DNA of 38,275 nt. It comes from Candidatus Binatia bacterium (GTDB lineage: Bacteria; Desulfobacterota; Binatia; HRBIN30). Within the stretch, counting starts at the first letter, position 1, and each line of letters begins with the position of its first letter. Location: assembly GCA_036382395.1 (NCBI GenBank), contig DASVHW010000207.1, forward strand, positions 1 through 38,275, read 5' to 3'. Made by a program: the position numbers and the translations under genes. The notes under the pieces were generated by a model. It was not told where the DNA came from, did no database searches, and saw only the letters and a program-made list of their open reading frames with translations. Shown here piece by piece: positions 1 to 8,586 of this stretch.

Positions 1-197
1 AAGGTGACGCGCTCGACCTTGTCCTCCGATCGGAAGCGGTTCTCGGTTTGGGTTCCGGAACGCAGGTTCCGCAGTTTCGTCTGCACCATGCCGCGCCAGT
101 TTCCCGGCGTGATGTGGACGACGTTCATGAGCCGGAAGAGGCCGTTCTGATGCTTTACAATCATCCCAGCGCGAAGCTGGGTCGCAGGAATCATCAT
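1..197 (-). CDS. efp: Elongation factor P, N-terminal part (cut by window edge)
   Basis: EF-P binds stalled ribosomes between the P and E sites and promotes peptide bonds at polyproline stretches. About 65 N-terminal residues (KOW-like domain I) are visible; the rest lies left of the window. The start is one of two consecutive ATGs (197-195 or 194-192), preceded by an AAGGAG box about 10 bases upstream. The KTKLRNL-like segment (here QTKLRNLRSGT) and the ENRF...EKVER-like run (here ENRFRSEDKVER) are typical of the family. The loop that carries the modified residue reads HITPGNWRG, so the usual Lys34 position is Asn, with an Arg two residues later. The family assignment is firm; the modification state cannot be told. 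Confidence 0.9.
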   Translation of the reverse strand, partial: MMIPATQLRAGMIVKHQNGLFRLMNVVHITPGNWRGMVQTKLRNLRSGTQTENRFRSEDKVERVT

Positions 198-319
198 TGC
201 CTTGTCGCTCCTTGTTACAGCAGGAAAGTACCCTTGGATGTGTAACATCCGCTCGGTTAGCCCGCAACCGCTGGTCGAGCTTGAGGTCTGGAAGTCGGGG
301 CATTTGAGTTGCAGTCACC

Positions 320-646
320 TCAAGCCCCTGGCTTCGGGGCCATGAATACGAGCAGCGTCAGGCGGGCCGGTCCGGGATTACGGACAGCGTGCGCCGTCCC
401 GGCCGGTGCCAGGACGGCGCAGCCGGTGCCGACTTCACGTTCCTCGTCGCCGATGCGGAAGGCACCGATGCCGTCGAGGACGAAATAGACCTTGTCCGAG
501 CCGGCGTGTGCGTGCGCGCTCTGCGCCTGACCGGGATGCAGCCCATATACGTCGCAAAACATGCGTTCCGTGTCGAAGAGATTGACCTTCTTCATCTTCT
601 CCGGCGAAAATGCCGCCGTTGCCAAAGCGTTCTTGAAAACTTCCAT
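320..646 (-). CDS. Small cupin-domain protein
   Basis: A 108-residue single-domain cupin. The first cupin motif is visible as HAHAGSDKVYFVLDG, with two likely metal-binding His residues, and the second as LAPAGTAHAVRNPG with a third His. Together they predict a small metal-binding beta-barrel in the cytoplasm; no signal peptide is seen. The ATG at 646 has a clear AAGGAG box six bases upstream. It is transcribed away from the nitrite/sulfite reductase gene, so the 647-786 gap probably holds divergent promoters. Substrate and reaction cannot be read from sequence: such proteins include sugar isomerases, dioxygenases and sensors. Confidence 0.8.
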   Translation of the reverse strand: MEVFKNALATAAFSPEKMKKVNLFDTERMFCDVYGLHPGQAQSAHAHAGSDKVYFVLDGIGAFRIGDEEREVGTGCAVLAPAGTAHAVRNPGPARLTLLVFMAPKPGA

Positions 647-786
647 GCGCGTCTCCTTGAAAAACTCAGTCTACGGTCGAGAGTCAAGCAGCCCTACGGG
701 CAGCGAGGAGCCCATAGTGGCTCTGGGCGGTAGGCCTACCCAGCTTGATTCGCCCCCGGCAAGTCGATAATAGACCTTCTATATCC

Positions 787-2463
787 ATGAATCGAGGATC
801 AGAAGTGCAATCGATGCGACCGAGCGACGCAGACTTTCGCGCCGCCCTGCACGGGCACGGCGAGCGGATCGAACGCTTCCGTCAGGGGAAGATGAGCGGT
901 GACGAGTTCCGGCCCGTGCGCCTGAGCTATGGCCTGTACTATCAATTGGACCATACCAGCCACATGCAGCGCATCAAGCTGCCCGGCGGCCTGGTGACCC
1001 CGGCGCAGGTCGACGTGCTGGCGGACATCGCCGACGAGTACGCGCGCGGCATCATTCACGTGACCACCCGGCAGGACGTGCAGATGCACTGGATCGACCT
1101 CGCCAACGTCGTCGAGATCTACGAGCGCTTGCACGCGGTCGGCATCACCACCCGCGGCGCGTGCGCCGACAGCGTGCGTAACGTCACCGGCTGTGCGCAC
1201 AGCGGCGTCTGGCCGGCCGAAGCATTCGACGTCACGCCGTACGTCGTGGCGGTGCATGAGTACTTCCTTTTTCATCCGCTCAACCTGACGCTGCCACGAA
1301 AGTTCAAGATCGCGTTTTCCACGTGCGCCGACGACTGCATCCAAGCGCCGGTGAATGACATTGCGTACTTCCCGCACGTGCGTGACGGCCAGCGGGGATT
1401 CAGCGTCCACGCCGGTGGCGGTCTGGGCTCGCAGCCGTTTCTGGCGCGCCCGATCCGTGACTTCATTCCCGCCGAGGACACGCTGCTCATGGCCGAAGCC
1501 ATCGTGCGCCTGCAGCACCGCAGCGGCGAACGCAAGAACCGCAAGAAGGCACGGATGAAGTACCTCTTCCAGCGCCTGGGCATCGAGCGGTTCATGGCGG
1601 AGGTGGATCGCCTGTACTTGCAGGTGGAGGAGCAGCAAGGCGCTGCCCTGCGCGCCGAGCTGGCCGAGATCGTCGCCGGCTACCGGGCGAGTACGCCCCA
1701 CGACGCTCCCTCGGCGCTGCCAGCGGGAGGCACGCCGCAGTTGGCGCACTGGGTGCGCACAAACACCTTTGCGCAGAAACAAGACGGATATTACGGCGCC
1801 GCCGTGCAGTTGCCGTTGGGGGATGTGACCAGCAAGCAGTTTCGCGCCCTGGGTCAGCTGGCTCGGGAGCTCGGGTCTGGAGAGCTGCGGGCGACAAATG
1901 ATCAGAACCTCATGGTGCCGTGGATTCCGGGCGGGCGCCTGGAGGAGTTCTATCGCCGCCTCTGCGACATCGGGCTGGGCGCCGCTGATGCTTTGCATAT
2001 CACCGACGTTACCTCGTGCCCCGGCGCCGACTATTGCAGCTTGGCGGTCAGCCGCTCCATGGGCATGGCCGCGGCTATTCGGTTGCACCTGATGGCGACC
2101 AATGGCCGGGTGGAAGATCTGGGCGTCTTCCGCATCAAGATCAGCGGCTGCCCGAATTCCTGCGGCCAACATCACATCGGCGACATCGGGCTGACCGGCC
2201 TATCACTAAAGGGCGAGGACGGAGAGAACCACCCGCACTACTCGATGCTGGTCGGCGGCCGTGTCGGGGAGCATGCTGCCGCGATCGGACGACGCATCTC
2301 CGGCCGCTTCCCCGAAGAAGAGGTTCCCGGGGTCATTTCCGCCTTGGCCGAGTTCTATCGTCAGGAGCGGCAGAAGGGGGAACACTTCGGGGATTTCGTC
2401 GTTCGCGTGGGGACCGATCGACTGACGGAAGTGGCGCGCGCTGCCGCTTCTGTGGTTCACTAG
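787..2463 (+). CDS. Ferredoxin-type nitrite/sulfite reductase (siroheme, 4Fe-4S)
   Basis: Catalyses six-electron reduction of nitrite to ammonia or sulfite to sulfide with siroheme coupled to a 4Fe-4S cluster, in the cytoplasm. Two NIR/SIR half-repeats are present: a ferredoxin-like half near residues 30-95 (HMQRIKLPGGLVTPAQ) and siroheme-binding halves after it. The cluster Cys pattern is intact: C411 and C417 in CPGADYC, then C455 and C459 in GCPNSCGQ, the canonical C-X5-C and C-X3-C. Length is 558 residues, normal for the family. Starts at 787 or 814 are both possible; GAGGA before 814 favours the shorter form. No neighbouring nitrate or sulfate assimilation genes are in view, so nitrite versus sulfite is undecided. 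Confidence 0.92.
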   Translation: MNRGSEVQSMRPSDADFRAALHGHGERIERFRQGKMSGDEFRPVRLSYGLYYQLDHTSHMQRIKLPGGLVTPAQVDVLADIADEYARGIIHVTTRQDVQMHWIDLANVVEIYERLHAVGITTRGACADSVRNVTGCAHSGVWPAEAFDVTPYVVAVHEYFLFHPLNLTLPRKFKIAFSTCADDCIQAPVNDIAYFPHVRDGQRGFSVHAGGGLGSQPFLARPIRDFIPAEDTLLMAEAIVRLQHRSGERKNRKKARMKYLFQRLGIERFMAEVDRLYLQVEEQQGAALRAELAEIVAGYRASTPHDAPSALPAGGTPQLAHWVRTNTFAQKQDGYYGAAVQLPLGDVTSKQFRALGQLARELGSGELRATNDQNLMVPWIPGGRLEEFYRRLCDIGLGAADALHITDVTSCPGADYCSLAVSRSMGMAAAIRLHLMATNGRVEDLGVFRIKISGCPNSCGQHHIGDIGLTGLSLKGEDGENHPHYSMLVGGRVGEHAAAIGRRISGRFPEEEVPGVISALAEFYRQERQKGEHFGDFVVRVGTDRLTEVARAAASVVH

Positions 2464-2472
2464 CAGGGGACC

Positions 2473-2733
2473 ATGAGCGACGACAACTCGGCTGGACCGG
2501 CCGGTAACGGCGATAAGTACTATCATGGGATTGTGTGCGCGCTGCAGCGCGGTGCGCAGCGGGGAACGGTTCGGGCAGCCAGCGGCCGCGAGATTCCGTT
2601 CATATTTGCCTATGTGACCATGATCGGCTCACACCGGCGCTTCGATGACCTGTACGAAGGCCTGCAGATCGGTTACGACGTGAGCTGGACCTCAAAAGGT
2701 CTGCGCGTCTCCGTCATCCGTATCCCTGAATAA
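2473..2733 (+). CDS. Small OB-fold / cold-shock-like protein
   Basis: An 86-residue protein starting nine bases after the reductase stop, with AGGGGA just upstream of the ATG, so probably co-transcribed with it. The pattern G-x-V-R-A-x-S-G-R-E-I-P-F, then DLYEGLQIGYDVSW and a final RVSVIR strand resembles the five-strand layout of cold-shock domains (short G-x-V strand, an F-rich strand, G-x-x-V-x-F/Y-x-V, then a closing strand). The aromatic RNP1/RNP2 nucleic-acid binding motifs are not clearly conserved. The OB-fold call is inference; nucleic-acid binding is possible but not shown. Confidence 0.6.
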   Translation: MSDDNSAGPAGNGDKYYHGIVCALQRGAQRGTVRAASGREIPFIFAYVTMIGSHRRFDDLYEGLQIGYDVSWTSKGLRVSVIRIPE

Positions 2734-2807
2734 GACAGCGCGTCTCGTGGCGAGGCGCGAGTGGGTGTGTGCTTCACGTGGTCGCCCCGCGTCGGGTCTC
2801 GCCCGCC

Positions 2808-2845
2808 GACAGGCCCGTTGTGCAGCGACAGGCCCGTTGTGCAGC
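2808..2845. repeat. Perfect 19-bp tandem duplication
   Basis: The unit GACAGGCCCGTTGTGCAGC occurs twice head to tail (2808-2826 and 2827-2845), in the gap between the OB-fold gene and the broken YfhO-like gene. It looks like a local slippage duplication. It has no dyad symmetry suggesting an operator. Confidence 0.85.
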
Positions 2846-2885
2846 GTTGACACGGTGCGCAGCCCGGGTTTAACCTCCGTGCCGG

Positions 2886-3569
2886 ATGGTTGTCGTCCGT
2901 GCCCTGCTCGCGTCCATTGCTCCCCTTTCCAAGTCGTGTCGGCTGACCGTACCTGTGCCACGGCCCGTTGCTCCTGATCAGCGTACCGGTGAGCGGCTGT
3001 GTGCATCGTCACTTGGTGCACCGGTACGGCTGCTGGTCGGATGCGCGCTCGTCTGGTGGTCGCGCGTGTGGCAGGCGACGGGGACACGCATCGAGGCACC
3101 GCTGAATGTTGATGCGCTGATGTACTGGACGCCGCTGATCCGTGAAGGAGCAACACAATGGCAGGACGGTGGCCCGCCATTGTGGAATCCGTATCAGGCC
3201 TTGGGCGCGCCTCTCCTTGCAACGCTGCAGGCTGGCTGCGCCTACTCGCTCAACGCCTTGTACCTCGTCCTCGATCCGGGTGGCGCATGGTTCTGCACCA
3301 CCGTTCTGCACGACGCGATCGCGGGCCTGGGCCTCTTCGCCCTCTGCCGCCGCCTCGGCATGTCGCGCTCCGCGGCGTTGGTGGGCGCTGCATCCTTTGC
3401 TTTCTCCTGGCTGATCCTGCTCAAGTGCTACGATCAGCCGCAGTTCGTGACCCTCGCTTGGCTGCCGGCGCTGTTCGCACGAGACGAAGCAAATGATGAC
3501 TCAACCAGTTGGCGCGGCATCGGTGCGTGGGGCCACTGCACGTTTCGTTGCTTGCTACCGACCGGGTGA
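2886..3569 (+). pseudogene. Truncated YfhO-like membrane protein (N-terminal fragment)
   Basis: Residues about 50-205 resemble the N-terminal membrane region of YfhO-family proteins, polytopic GT-C-like glycosyltransferases usually 700-900 residues long. The family-like segment GGPPLWNPYQALGAPLLA, followed by a loop and hydrophobic segments (LHDAIAGLGLFAL, ALVGAASFAFSWLILL), is clear. After about residue 205 the membrane pattern ends in a low-complexity tail and a stop, and no continuing reading frame is seen in the next 120 bases. The first 45 residues also look non-native. It is therefore called a remnant truncated at the 3' side. Family assignment is moderate; non-function is inferred from length. 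Confidence 0.6.
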
Positions 3570-3632
3570 CACCGGCGCCAGCCTTCCGGGGGCTATTGCG
3601 CATCGTACGCCCCGATGTCCACGTGCGCCCCG

Positions 3633-3683
3633 GCCAGGCCTGGCGAGGCAGGCCGCGCGTTGTATGATTGTGCTGTATGATTA
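3633..3683 (+). promoter_or_regulatory. Possible promoter region upstream of the cohesin-like gene
   Basis: A 12-bp perfect palindrome (GCCAGGCCTGGC, 3633-3644) is followed by two copies of TGTATGATT (3661-3669 and 3675-3683), each containing a TATGAT hexamer close to the -10 consensus. No convincing -35 hexamer is seen. This is a weak, position-based proposal. Confidence 0.2.
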
Positions 3684-3686
3684 TGG

Positions 3687-4274
3687 TTGACTTGCACATT
3701 CGTAAGGAGCAGGCTTGCTTACACAGGCACAGGACAGCAGAGCCAAGACAGCACGTGTCTCAATCTTGGGGCTGGGCAATGCCTGGCTGGTGGGTCGCTG
3801 GCCGTCGCCGACGCTGGTCCTTCTATCCTGGCGTTGGGCTCCAGTTCGCAGTGCGCCGGCACAATTGTCAACGTGCCGCTGACCCTCAACACCTCAGCCG
3901 CAGATGTAGGTGGCCTACAGGTCGATATTCTGTACGACTCGACCGCGTTCGCCGTACCGAAGCCACAGGATGCGTGCGCGGTGGTTACACCCGGCTATCT
4001 CGGGGAAGTGTATACATCGGTCGTCGCCTCCCTCTCAACGCAGATAGATACTGGTCGGCTGCGCGTCATTGTTGCGGATCTCGATGAGAACAGCGCAGTC
4101 CTGGAAGACGGGACGGTCCTGGAATGTCAATTCGAAGTGCTTCCGAGGGCTAGTGGCAGCTACCCGTTCACACCAGAGGGCCTGGTCATCAGCTCTCAGG
4201 GCGGCAAGATTCTCGACTCCACTCTGGGTGCAGGCCAGGTTGATGTTTCGCCAGCCTGCAATATAGTACCATAA
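3687..4274 (+). CDS. Cohesin-like domain protein, probably secreted
   Basis: From about residue 45 to the end the protein reads as a cohesin-type beta-sandwich: an opening strand SILALGSSSQCAGTIVNVPL, the internal GGLQVDILYDSTAF strand, a RLRVIVADLDEN strand and ECQFEVL near the end. Such domains occur in cellulosome scaffolds but also widely in bacterial surface proteins unrelated to cellulose. The first 40 residues do not look like a signal peptide. A better-placed AAGGAG box (3704-3709) and TTG (3715) lie in another frame, whose product has a hydrophobic stretch (VSILGLGNAWLVG). The true N-terminus, or a frameshift there, is unresolved. It lies ten bases before the propeller/cohesin gene and probably forms an operon with it. 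Confidence 0.6.
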   Translation: MTCTFVRSRLAYTGTGQQSQDSTCLNLGAGQCLAGGSLAVADAGPSILALGSSSQCAGTIVNVPLTLNTSAADVGGLQVDILYDSTAFAVPKPQDACAVVTPGYLGEVYTSVVASLSTQIDTGRLRVIVADLDENSAVLEDGTVLECQFEVLPRASGSYPFTPEGLVISSQGGKILDSTLGAGQVDVSPACNIVP

Positions 4275-4284
4275 AGGAAGGACT

Positions 4285-5979
4285 ATGGCTTTGACTCGAC
4301 CGGTTCATCGCACCGCACTGTATGTGCTAGCGGCGTTGGCACTCACGATTCCGCGCGCCACGCGAGCCGACATGTGCGCCTATGTCGTCAGCCCGGGGAA
4401 TGGTGAAATGACCGTCGAAACGGCAGTCATTGATGTCATGTCGCAAGCGAAGGTCGCGGACATTTACATGGGACATCCCGTTGCTGTTGCGATCGATCCG
4501 AAGGGACAAGCGATCTACGCGCTGAGCCTGGACGTGAGCATGGGAGACGGGGCAACGGGACCCGCTCTTTCCGTGCTGGAGACGGCGGCGTACACGGTGG
4601 TCAAGGATATCCCGCTTCCAGGGTACAGTGGAACCGTCGTGGTGAGTTCGGACGGTCGGTTTGCGTACCTCACTGACTACGATAAAGGTGGCGTGGACGT
4701 CGTCGATTTGAGCGCCGGGGAGTTCGTGAGATGGATCGACGCTCGCCAATATTGTGATCCACCCCTTGGATTCGCGCTCAGTTCCGATGGTACCGAGCTG
4801 TTTACTCCGGGGTGCGGTGGCTCCGTTGGGATCAACGATACGGCAAGCGGCAGACTCACGGACACGATTGCCTTCCCGCCAAATCTACCAGCAGATACGG
4901 AACCGCTGACGGTCCTGCTGAGCCCTGATGGGCAGCGTGCCTACGTGGCGGTCTGGCCCCAATACGAAGGCGTGTTGGTGCTGGATCTTACCAGCCACAC
5001 AGTTGTCGACCAGTTTGAAAACGTCGGCCCATATATCGCGTTGAGCCCGGACGGTTCGCACCTGTACAGTGTCGCGCCTGGCGCGTTGGCCGCCATCGAC
5101 GTGCAAACGAAAGCGGTGCAGACGATTCCGCTGGGGACAGTAGCGGTGTCTGGGCGGCCTATTCTCGCCGTTGCGCCGGAATCAAGTCTCGTCTACGTCG
5201 CGTTCGCGCAGTCGCCCTTCGTCTTCGCTGTCGACACCGAGACGCAATCTATGGTCGCACAGTTTGAGGTCACCGCCAACCCGAGTGGCATCGCCGTTGG
5301 GAACATCAACGGTCCATGTCGCCCGGCCGGCTACACGCCGACGACCCCCACCCCGGTACCAACCGCGACGGTGACACCAACAAAAGCCCCGACCTTCCAA
5401 TGCCCCCCTGGAGTGCCGTGCCTGGAGATCAGCTCGGCATCAATCCCTGCTGGCGGCGAGGCAACGATTACCGTTCATCTAACGACAGCGGGGCAGCAGA
5501 TTGCTGGTATCCAAAACGATATCTCCTTCGATTCGCCTGTCGTCGTCCACGACTGCAAGGTTTCTTCCGATCTCCCCCCGCTAGTCGGGGGATTCTATTC
5601 CTTCAGCTCTTCGCTGCGGGCGCTTTTCTATAGTCCGGCCGGGTCTGGCCAGACCGTTATTTCAGACGGAGCGCTGCTGTACTCCTGTACGGTTACTGTT
5701 GCCAGCGACGCCCCCCAAGGCCCCTATCCGCTAGTCGCGCTCAACATCTACGGTTCCGATGAGCGCGGCAATGCGATCACTGTTGCCGGCGCGGACGGTG
5801 AAGTCATTGTGACGACGGGTCGGAGTGGGGCAGCGCCCTCGGGCATCAGTGCGGGTGCATCGACACCCACGAGCAGCGGCTGCCAGATCATCAACGGTCC
5901 GGCGACGGATTCGTTCTGGCTTGGGCTCGTGATCCCGATGCTGCTCCTGCGGCGAGGCAAGGACCGAGAAGTGCATTAG
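4285..5979 (+). CDS. Secreted beta-propeller plus cohesin-like surface protein with Cys/Arg C-terminal tail
   Basis: A 564-residue exported protein. Residues 1-28 form a signal peptide (Arg-containing start, LYVLAALALTI core, cleavage near ATRA). Residues about 30-345 contain repeated YVAxxxxxxVxVxD-like units (for example LSPDGQRAYVAV and ALSPDGSHLYSV) of a YncE/NHL-type beta-propeller. A Thr-Pro linker follows at about 350-370. Residues 375-510 form a cohesin-like sandwich similar to the preceding gene. The end has Cys533, a hydrophobic segment (FWLGLVIPMLLL) and RR, which resembles MYXO-CTERM-type sorting tails. An AAGGAAGG box precedes the ATG. Role in surface attachment or ligand binding is inference. 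Confidence 0.75.
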   Translation: MALTRPVHRTALYVLAALALTIPRATRADMCAYVVSPGNGEMTVETAVIDVMSQAKVADIYMGHPVAVAIDPKGQAIYALSLDVSMGDGATGPALSVLETAAYTVVKDIPLPGYSGTVVVSSDGRFAYLTDYDKGGVDVVDLSAGEFVRWIDARQYCDPPLGFALSSDGTELFTPGCGGSVGINDTASGRLTDTIAFPPNLPADTEPLTVLLSPDGQRAYVAVWPQYEGVLVLDLTSHTVVDQFENVGPYIALSPDGSHLYSVAPGALAAIDVQTKAVQTIPLGTVAVSGRPILAVAPESSLVYVAFAQSPFVFAVDTETQSMVAQFEVTANPSGIAVGNINGPCRPAGYTPTTPTPVPTATVTPTKAPTFQCPPGVPCLEISSASIPAGGEATITVHLTTAGQQIAGIQNDISFDSPVVVHDCKVSSDLPPLVGGFYSFSSSLRALFYSPAGSGQTVISDGALLYSCTVTVASDAPQGPYPLVALNIYGSDERGNAITVAGADGEVIVTTGRSGAAPSGISAGASTPTSSGCQIINGPATDSFWLGLVIPMLLLRRGKDREVH

Positions 5980-6038
5980 CTGAGGTCTTGAGAGTGGCCG
6001 GAGGTGCGAGTGAGCCCCACTGCGGTCTCTCATATGAG

Positions 6039-6373
6039 ATGACTAAGACGATACCAATCCTACTAGCCGTGCTTGGATTGGTCGCCTGTTATCGATTGCC
6101 AGCCTCCACTTTCAGGGCGCGCACCACACCGTAGTCGGACAGACGGGGGGAATCGACGCAATAACGAGCGTGCCTCTCCGACTCGACATATTCGCCGTTG
6201 TTTCAATTGACGGCCAACAGCTTGGACTGAACGGTGACGGACCTTGCGATGGCAAAGACCTTCCGGTTCTCCAGGGTGTTACCCTCTGCGGAGGAGCGGC
6301 CGTCATAATCTGTGACGAAGTGAATGCGACTGGCGGCTATCTCTTGACCCTTTACGCAGCGCCAGCGTCATAA
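6039..6373 (+). pseudogene. Small lipoprotein-type gene split by a frameshift
   Basis: The ATG at 6039 begins a lipoprotein-like signal (MTKTIPILLAVLGLVAC) that ends at a TAG about 30 codons later. A second frame, open from 6047 to the TAA at 6371, continues with protein-like sequence (VVGQTGGIDAITSVPLRLD, then two Cys-containing strands) but has no good start of its own. Joining the two frames near 6108-6116 gives a coherent small secreted protein of about 110 residues. The frame relation is what a single missing base would produce, so this is either a decayed gene or a sequence error. Function is unknown. Confidence 0.5.
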
Positions 6374-6413
6374 GCATCGATTTTCGAACTTTGACGCCGA
6401 GGGGGGAGAACAG

Positions 6414-6658
6414 ATGGATCCAGCTTCACGCAGAGGGGCCTCGCCGCTGCTGGCCCTGACAATTGCTTCCTGAGTGCTATTGGTGCCGCGGGCAGCAATG
6501 ACGCAGGTGTACTTCTCGGAAAGCCAACTGAGGATCTGCCGCTGCCACTGCGGACGGATGCCAGCGGCACGGTGCTCTGTCGGCTGGGTGTAGGCTCTCG
6601 CCCAGGACAGTCAGCGTTACCCTTCGCTGTTGTCGAAGTTGCCCTTGACCTCGGGTAG
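6414..6658 (+). pseudogene. Second small secreted-type gene with start and body in different frames
   Basis: An ATG at 6414 with a GGGGGGAG box upstream encodes a short, hydrophobic N-terminus (RRGASPLLALTIAS) ending at a TGA at 6471-6473. The frame open from 6395 to the TAG at 6656-6658 encodes the protein-like DNCFLSAIGAAGSNDAGVLL and a TVLCRLGVG strand, with no usable start. It has the same frame relation as the preceding broken gene. The body resembles the beta-strand-rich secreted proteins upstream. Low certainty; part overlaps a candidate minus-strand gene. Confidence 0.35.
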
Positions 6659-6841
6659 CAGTGGAGACTTGTGGTGGGTCTGCTGGCTGGGCGCCGGCTT
6701 TTGATAGATGAATCGCGTCTGACAACCCAGGCAGTCGGCGCTGTAGTTGCCATCCTTACGCCGCAACGTCACGGTGACGATGTCGCCGTCAGCATGGCGA
6801 TGCTGTACAGCCGGGAATACCGACACGAGTTTTTCGTTCAT
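6617..6841 (-). CDS. Hypothetical small protein downstream of the acyl-CoA ligase
   Basis: A 74-residue reading frame starting MNEKLVSVFPAV, with a CLGCQ motif in the middle and a polar tail. It lies 54 bases beyond the ligase stop on the same strand and could be co-transcribed with it. The ribosome site is weak, and the opposite strand also looks partly protein-like, so this may be a shadow. The family is not recognised. Confidence 0.25.
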   Translation of the reverse strand: MNEKLVSVFPAVQHRHADGDIVTVTLRRKDGNYSADCLGCQTRFIYQKPAPSQQTHHKSPLLPEVKGNFDNSEG

Positions 6842-6894
6842 GCAGTTCGGCGAGGACCTCACGTGTGCCCTTGTAACGTTCTGTGTTGGCGACG

Positions 6895-8499
6895 TCAATT
6901 GACGGACGTGGGCTGACCTTGCCCCCGCTGCTTCAAGACGCGGCGCAGGATCTTGCCGGACGCGTTCTTCGGAATCTCATCGATGAACTCGACGGCGCGG
7001 ATGCGCTTGTAGCCGGCGACACGGCTCTCCACGAAACGCATGAGGTCGGTGGCGGTGGCAGTTGCGCCCTTATTCAAGACGATGAAGGCCTTCGGGATCT
7101 CTCCGGCCTCTTCATCGGGTTGCGGTACGACGGCGCAGTCGGCGACGGCGGGATGCTCATGCAACAGGGCCTCCAATTCCGCCGGCGCGACGCCGAAACC
7201 CTTGTACTTGATCATCTCCTTCTTGCGATCGAGGATGTACACGAAACCGTCTTTGTCCTTGCGCGCGATGTCACCGGTGAACAGCCAGCCGTCACGCAGC
7301 GCCCGCGCCGTCTCCTCCGGCGCTTTCCAGTATCCCTTCATGACCTGCGGGCCCCGCACCACCAGCTCACCCATCTGATCGATGCCCATCTCCTGTGTGC
7401 CGGTTTCGATGTCGACGATCTTGTCCTCTTGCTCGGAGACGCCCCAGCCGATCGATTCGAGACGGATCAGCTCCGGATTGTCGACCGGGTTGAGGTGAGT
7501 GATCGGTGCTGCCTCGGTCAGACCGTATCCCTGCAAGACGGTGACCCCGGTCAATTCCTGTACGCGTCTGCCAACCTCGGGTGGTAAGGGCGCGGCGCCG
7601 GACATCATGTAGCGCAGGCTCGAAAGGTCGTGCTTCTTCAGATCAGGGACGCGGGTCAACGCCAGAAGCGCCGGTGGTACGGCATACAGCAGGGTGACGC
7701 GGTGCTCGCGGATGAGTGCGAGGGTGGTCAACGGATCGAAACGCTCCATGATGACCTGCGTTGCCCCCGTGGCGACTGCCTTTCCCATCAGCATGGTGCC
7801 GTAGATGTGGTAGAAGGGCAGGAAGATGAGGAGGGTGTCACGCTCGGTGACGCGTCCGGCCGCGGCCGCTTGGATCGCGTTGGCGACGAGATTGCGGTGC
7901 GTCAGCATCACGCCCTTCGGTAAGCCGGTCGTGCCGCTGGAGTAGGGCAGGGCGATGAGGTCTCGCTCGACATCCAGCTCGACCGGCGGCAGCTGATCTG
8001 CGCTCGTTCCGCGGACGAGATCGTAGAAATTCAAGGTGCCGGGCCGTCGCTCGTTGCCCACGATGATCACGTGTTTGAGGGCGGGCAACTTGGCGCGAAT
8101 CGCCTCGATGAGGGGGAGCTTGTCTTCGTGGACGATGACGACGCAGGCTTCGGAGTCGCCGAGCTGGTACTCCGCTTCCGCCTCCCGGTATGCCGGATTC
8201 AACGGCGTCACCGCCGCTCCGATCTTTGCGGCCGCCTCGAAACTGATGAGGTATTCGGGACGGTTGGTCATGAACAACGCCACGCGATCGCCCTTGGTGA
8301 CATGCAGATCATGTAGCGCCCGGCCCAGGCTGTTGCTCAGTCCGTCGATCTCGCGGAAGGTGAGCTTCTGTGACCGGAAGACGGTCGCAATCTTCTCCGG
8401 GAATCGATCGACTGTATGCTGGAGCAAACCGTGGTACGGTATGGACGGCAGTTGGAGACGGGGGCGAAACAGTTCCCAGCGAAAATCGTCCACAGCCAT
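6895..8499 (-). CDS. Acyl-CoA synthetase / 4-coumarate-CoA ligase-like AMP-binding enzyme
   Basis: Activates a carboxylic acid (medium/long-chain fatty or aryl acid) to its CoA thioester through an acyl-adenylate. All ANL-superfamily signatures are present over 534 residues: the P-loop YSSGTTGLPKGVMLTHRN, the A5-type motif LQGYGLTEAAP, the GWLFTGDIA segment with the ribose-binding Asp, the hinge ILDRKKEMIKYKG, and the C-terminal catalytic Lys in PKNASGKILRR. No signal or membrane segment is seen. The ATG has a strong AAGGAGG box. Residues around GYGLTEAAP favour the 4-coumarate/long-chain ligase group, but the substrate cannot be fixed. Confidence 0.9.
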   Translation of the reverse strand: MAVDDFRWELFRPRLQLPSIPYHGLLQHTVDRFPEKIATVFRSQKLTFREIDGLSNSLGRALHDLHVTKGDRVALFMTNRPEYLISFEAAAKIGAAVTPLNPAYREAEAEYQLGDSEACVVIVHEDKLPLIEAIRAKLPALKHVIIVGNERRPGTLNFYDLVRGTSADQLPPVELDVERDLIALPYSSGTTGLPKGVMLTHRNLVANAIQAAAAGRVTERDTLLIFLPFYHIYGTMLMGKAVATGATQVIMERFDPLTTLALIREHRVTLLYAVPPALLALTRVPDLKKHDLSSLRYMMSGAAPLPPEVGRRVQELTGVTVLQGYGLTEAAPITHLNPVDNPELIRLESIGWGVSEQEDKIVDIETGTQEMGIDQMGELVVRGPQVMKGYWKAPEETARALRDGWLFTGDIARKDKDGFVYILDRKKEMIKYKGFGVAPAELEALLHEHPAVADCAVVPQPDEEAGEIPKAFIVLNKGATATATDLMRFVESRVAGYKRIRAVEFIDEIPKNASGKILRRVLKQRGQGQPTSVN

Positions 8500-8586
8500 A
8501 CGTGTCCTCCTTGGTTGGGAAGAATCCGCAGCCGGAGATATTTGTCAAGCCAGTAGCGCTGGTGACGTTGCGAGACGGAGGAGTCG

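Noticed and set aside
799-2175. A 458-residue open frame on the minus strand opposite the nitrite/sulfite reductase
   Set aside because: It is a GC-bias shadow: rich in His, Arg, Val and Gln with no recognisable motif, and the opposite strand has intact siroheme and cluster signatures.
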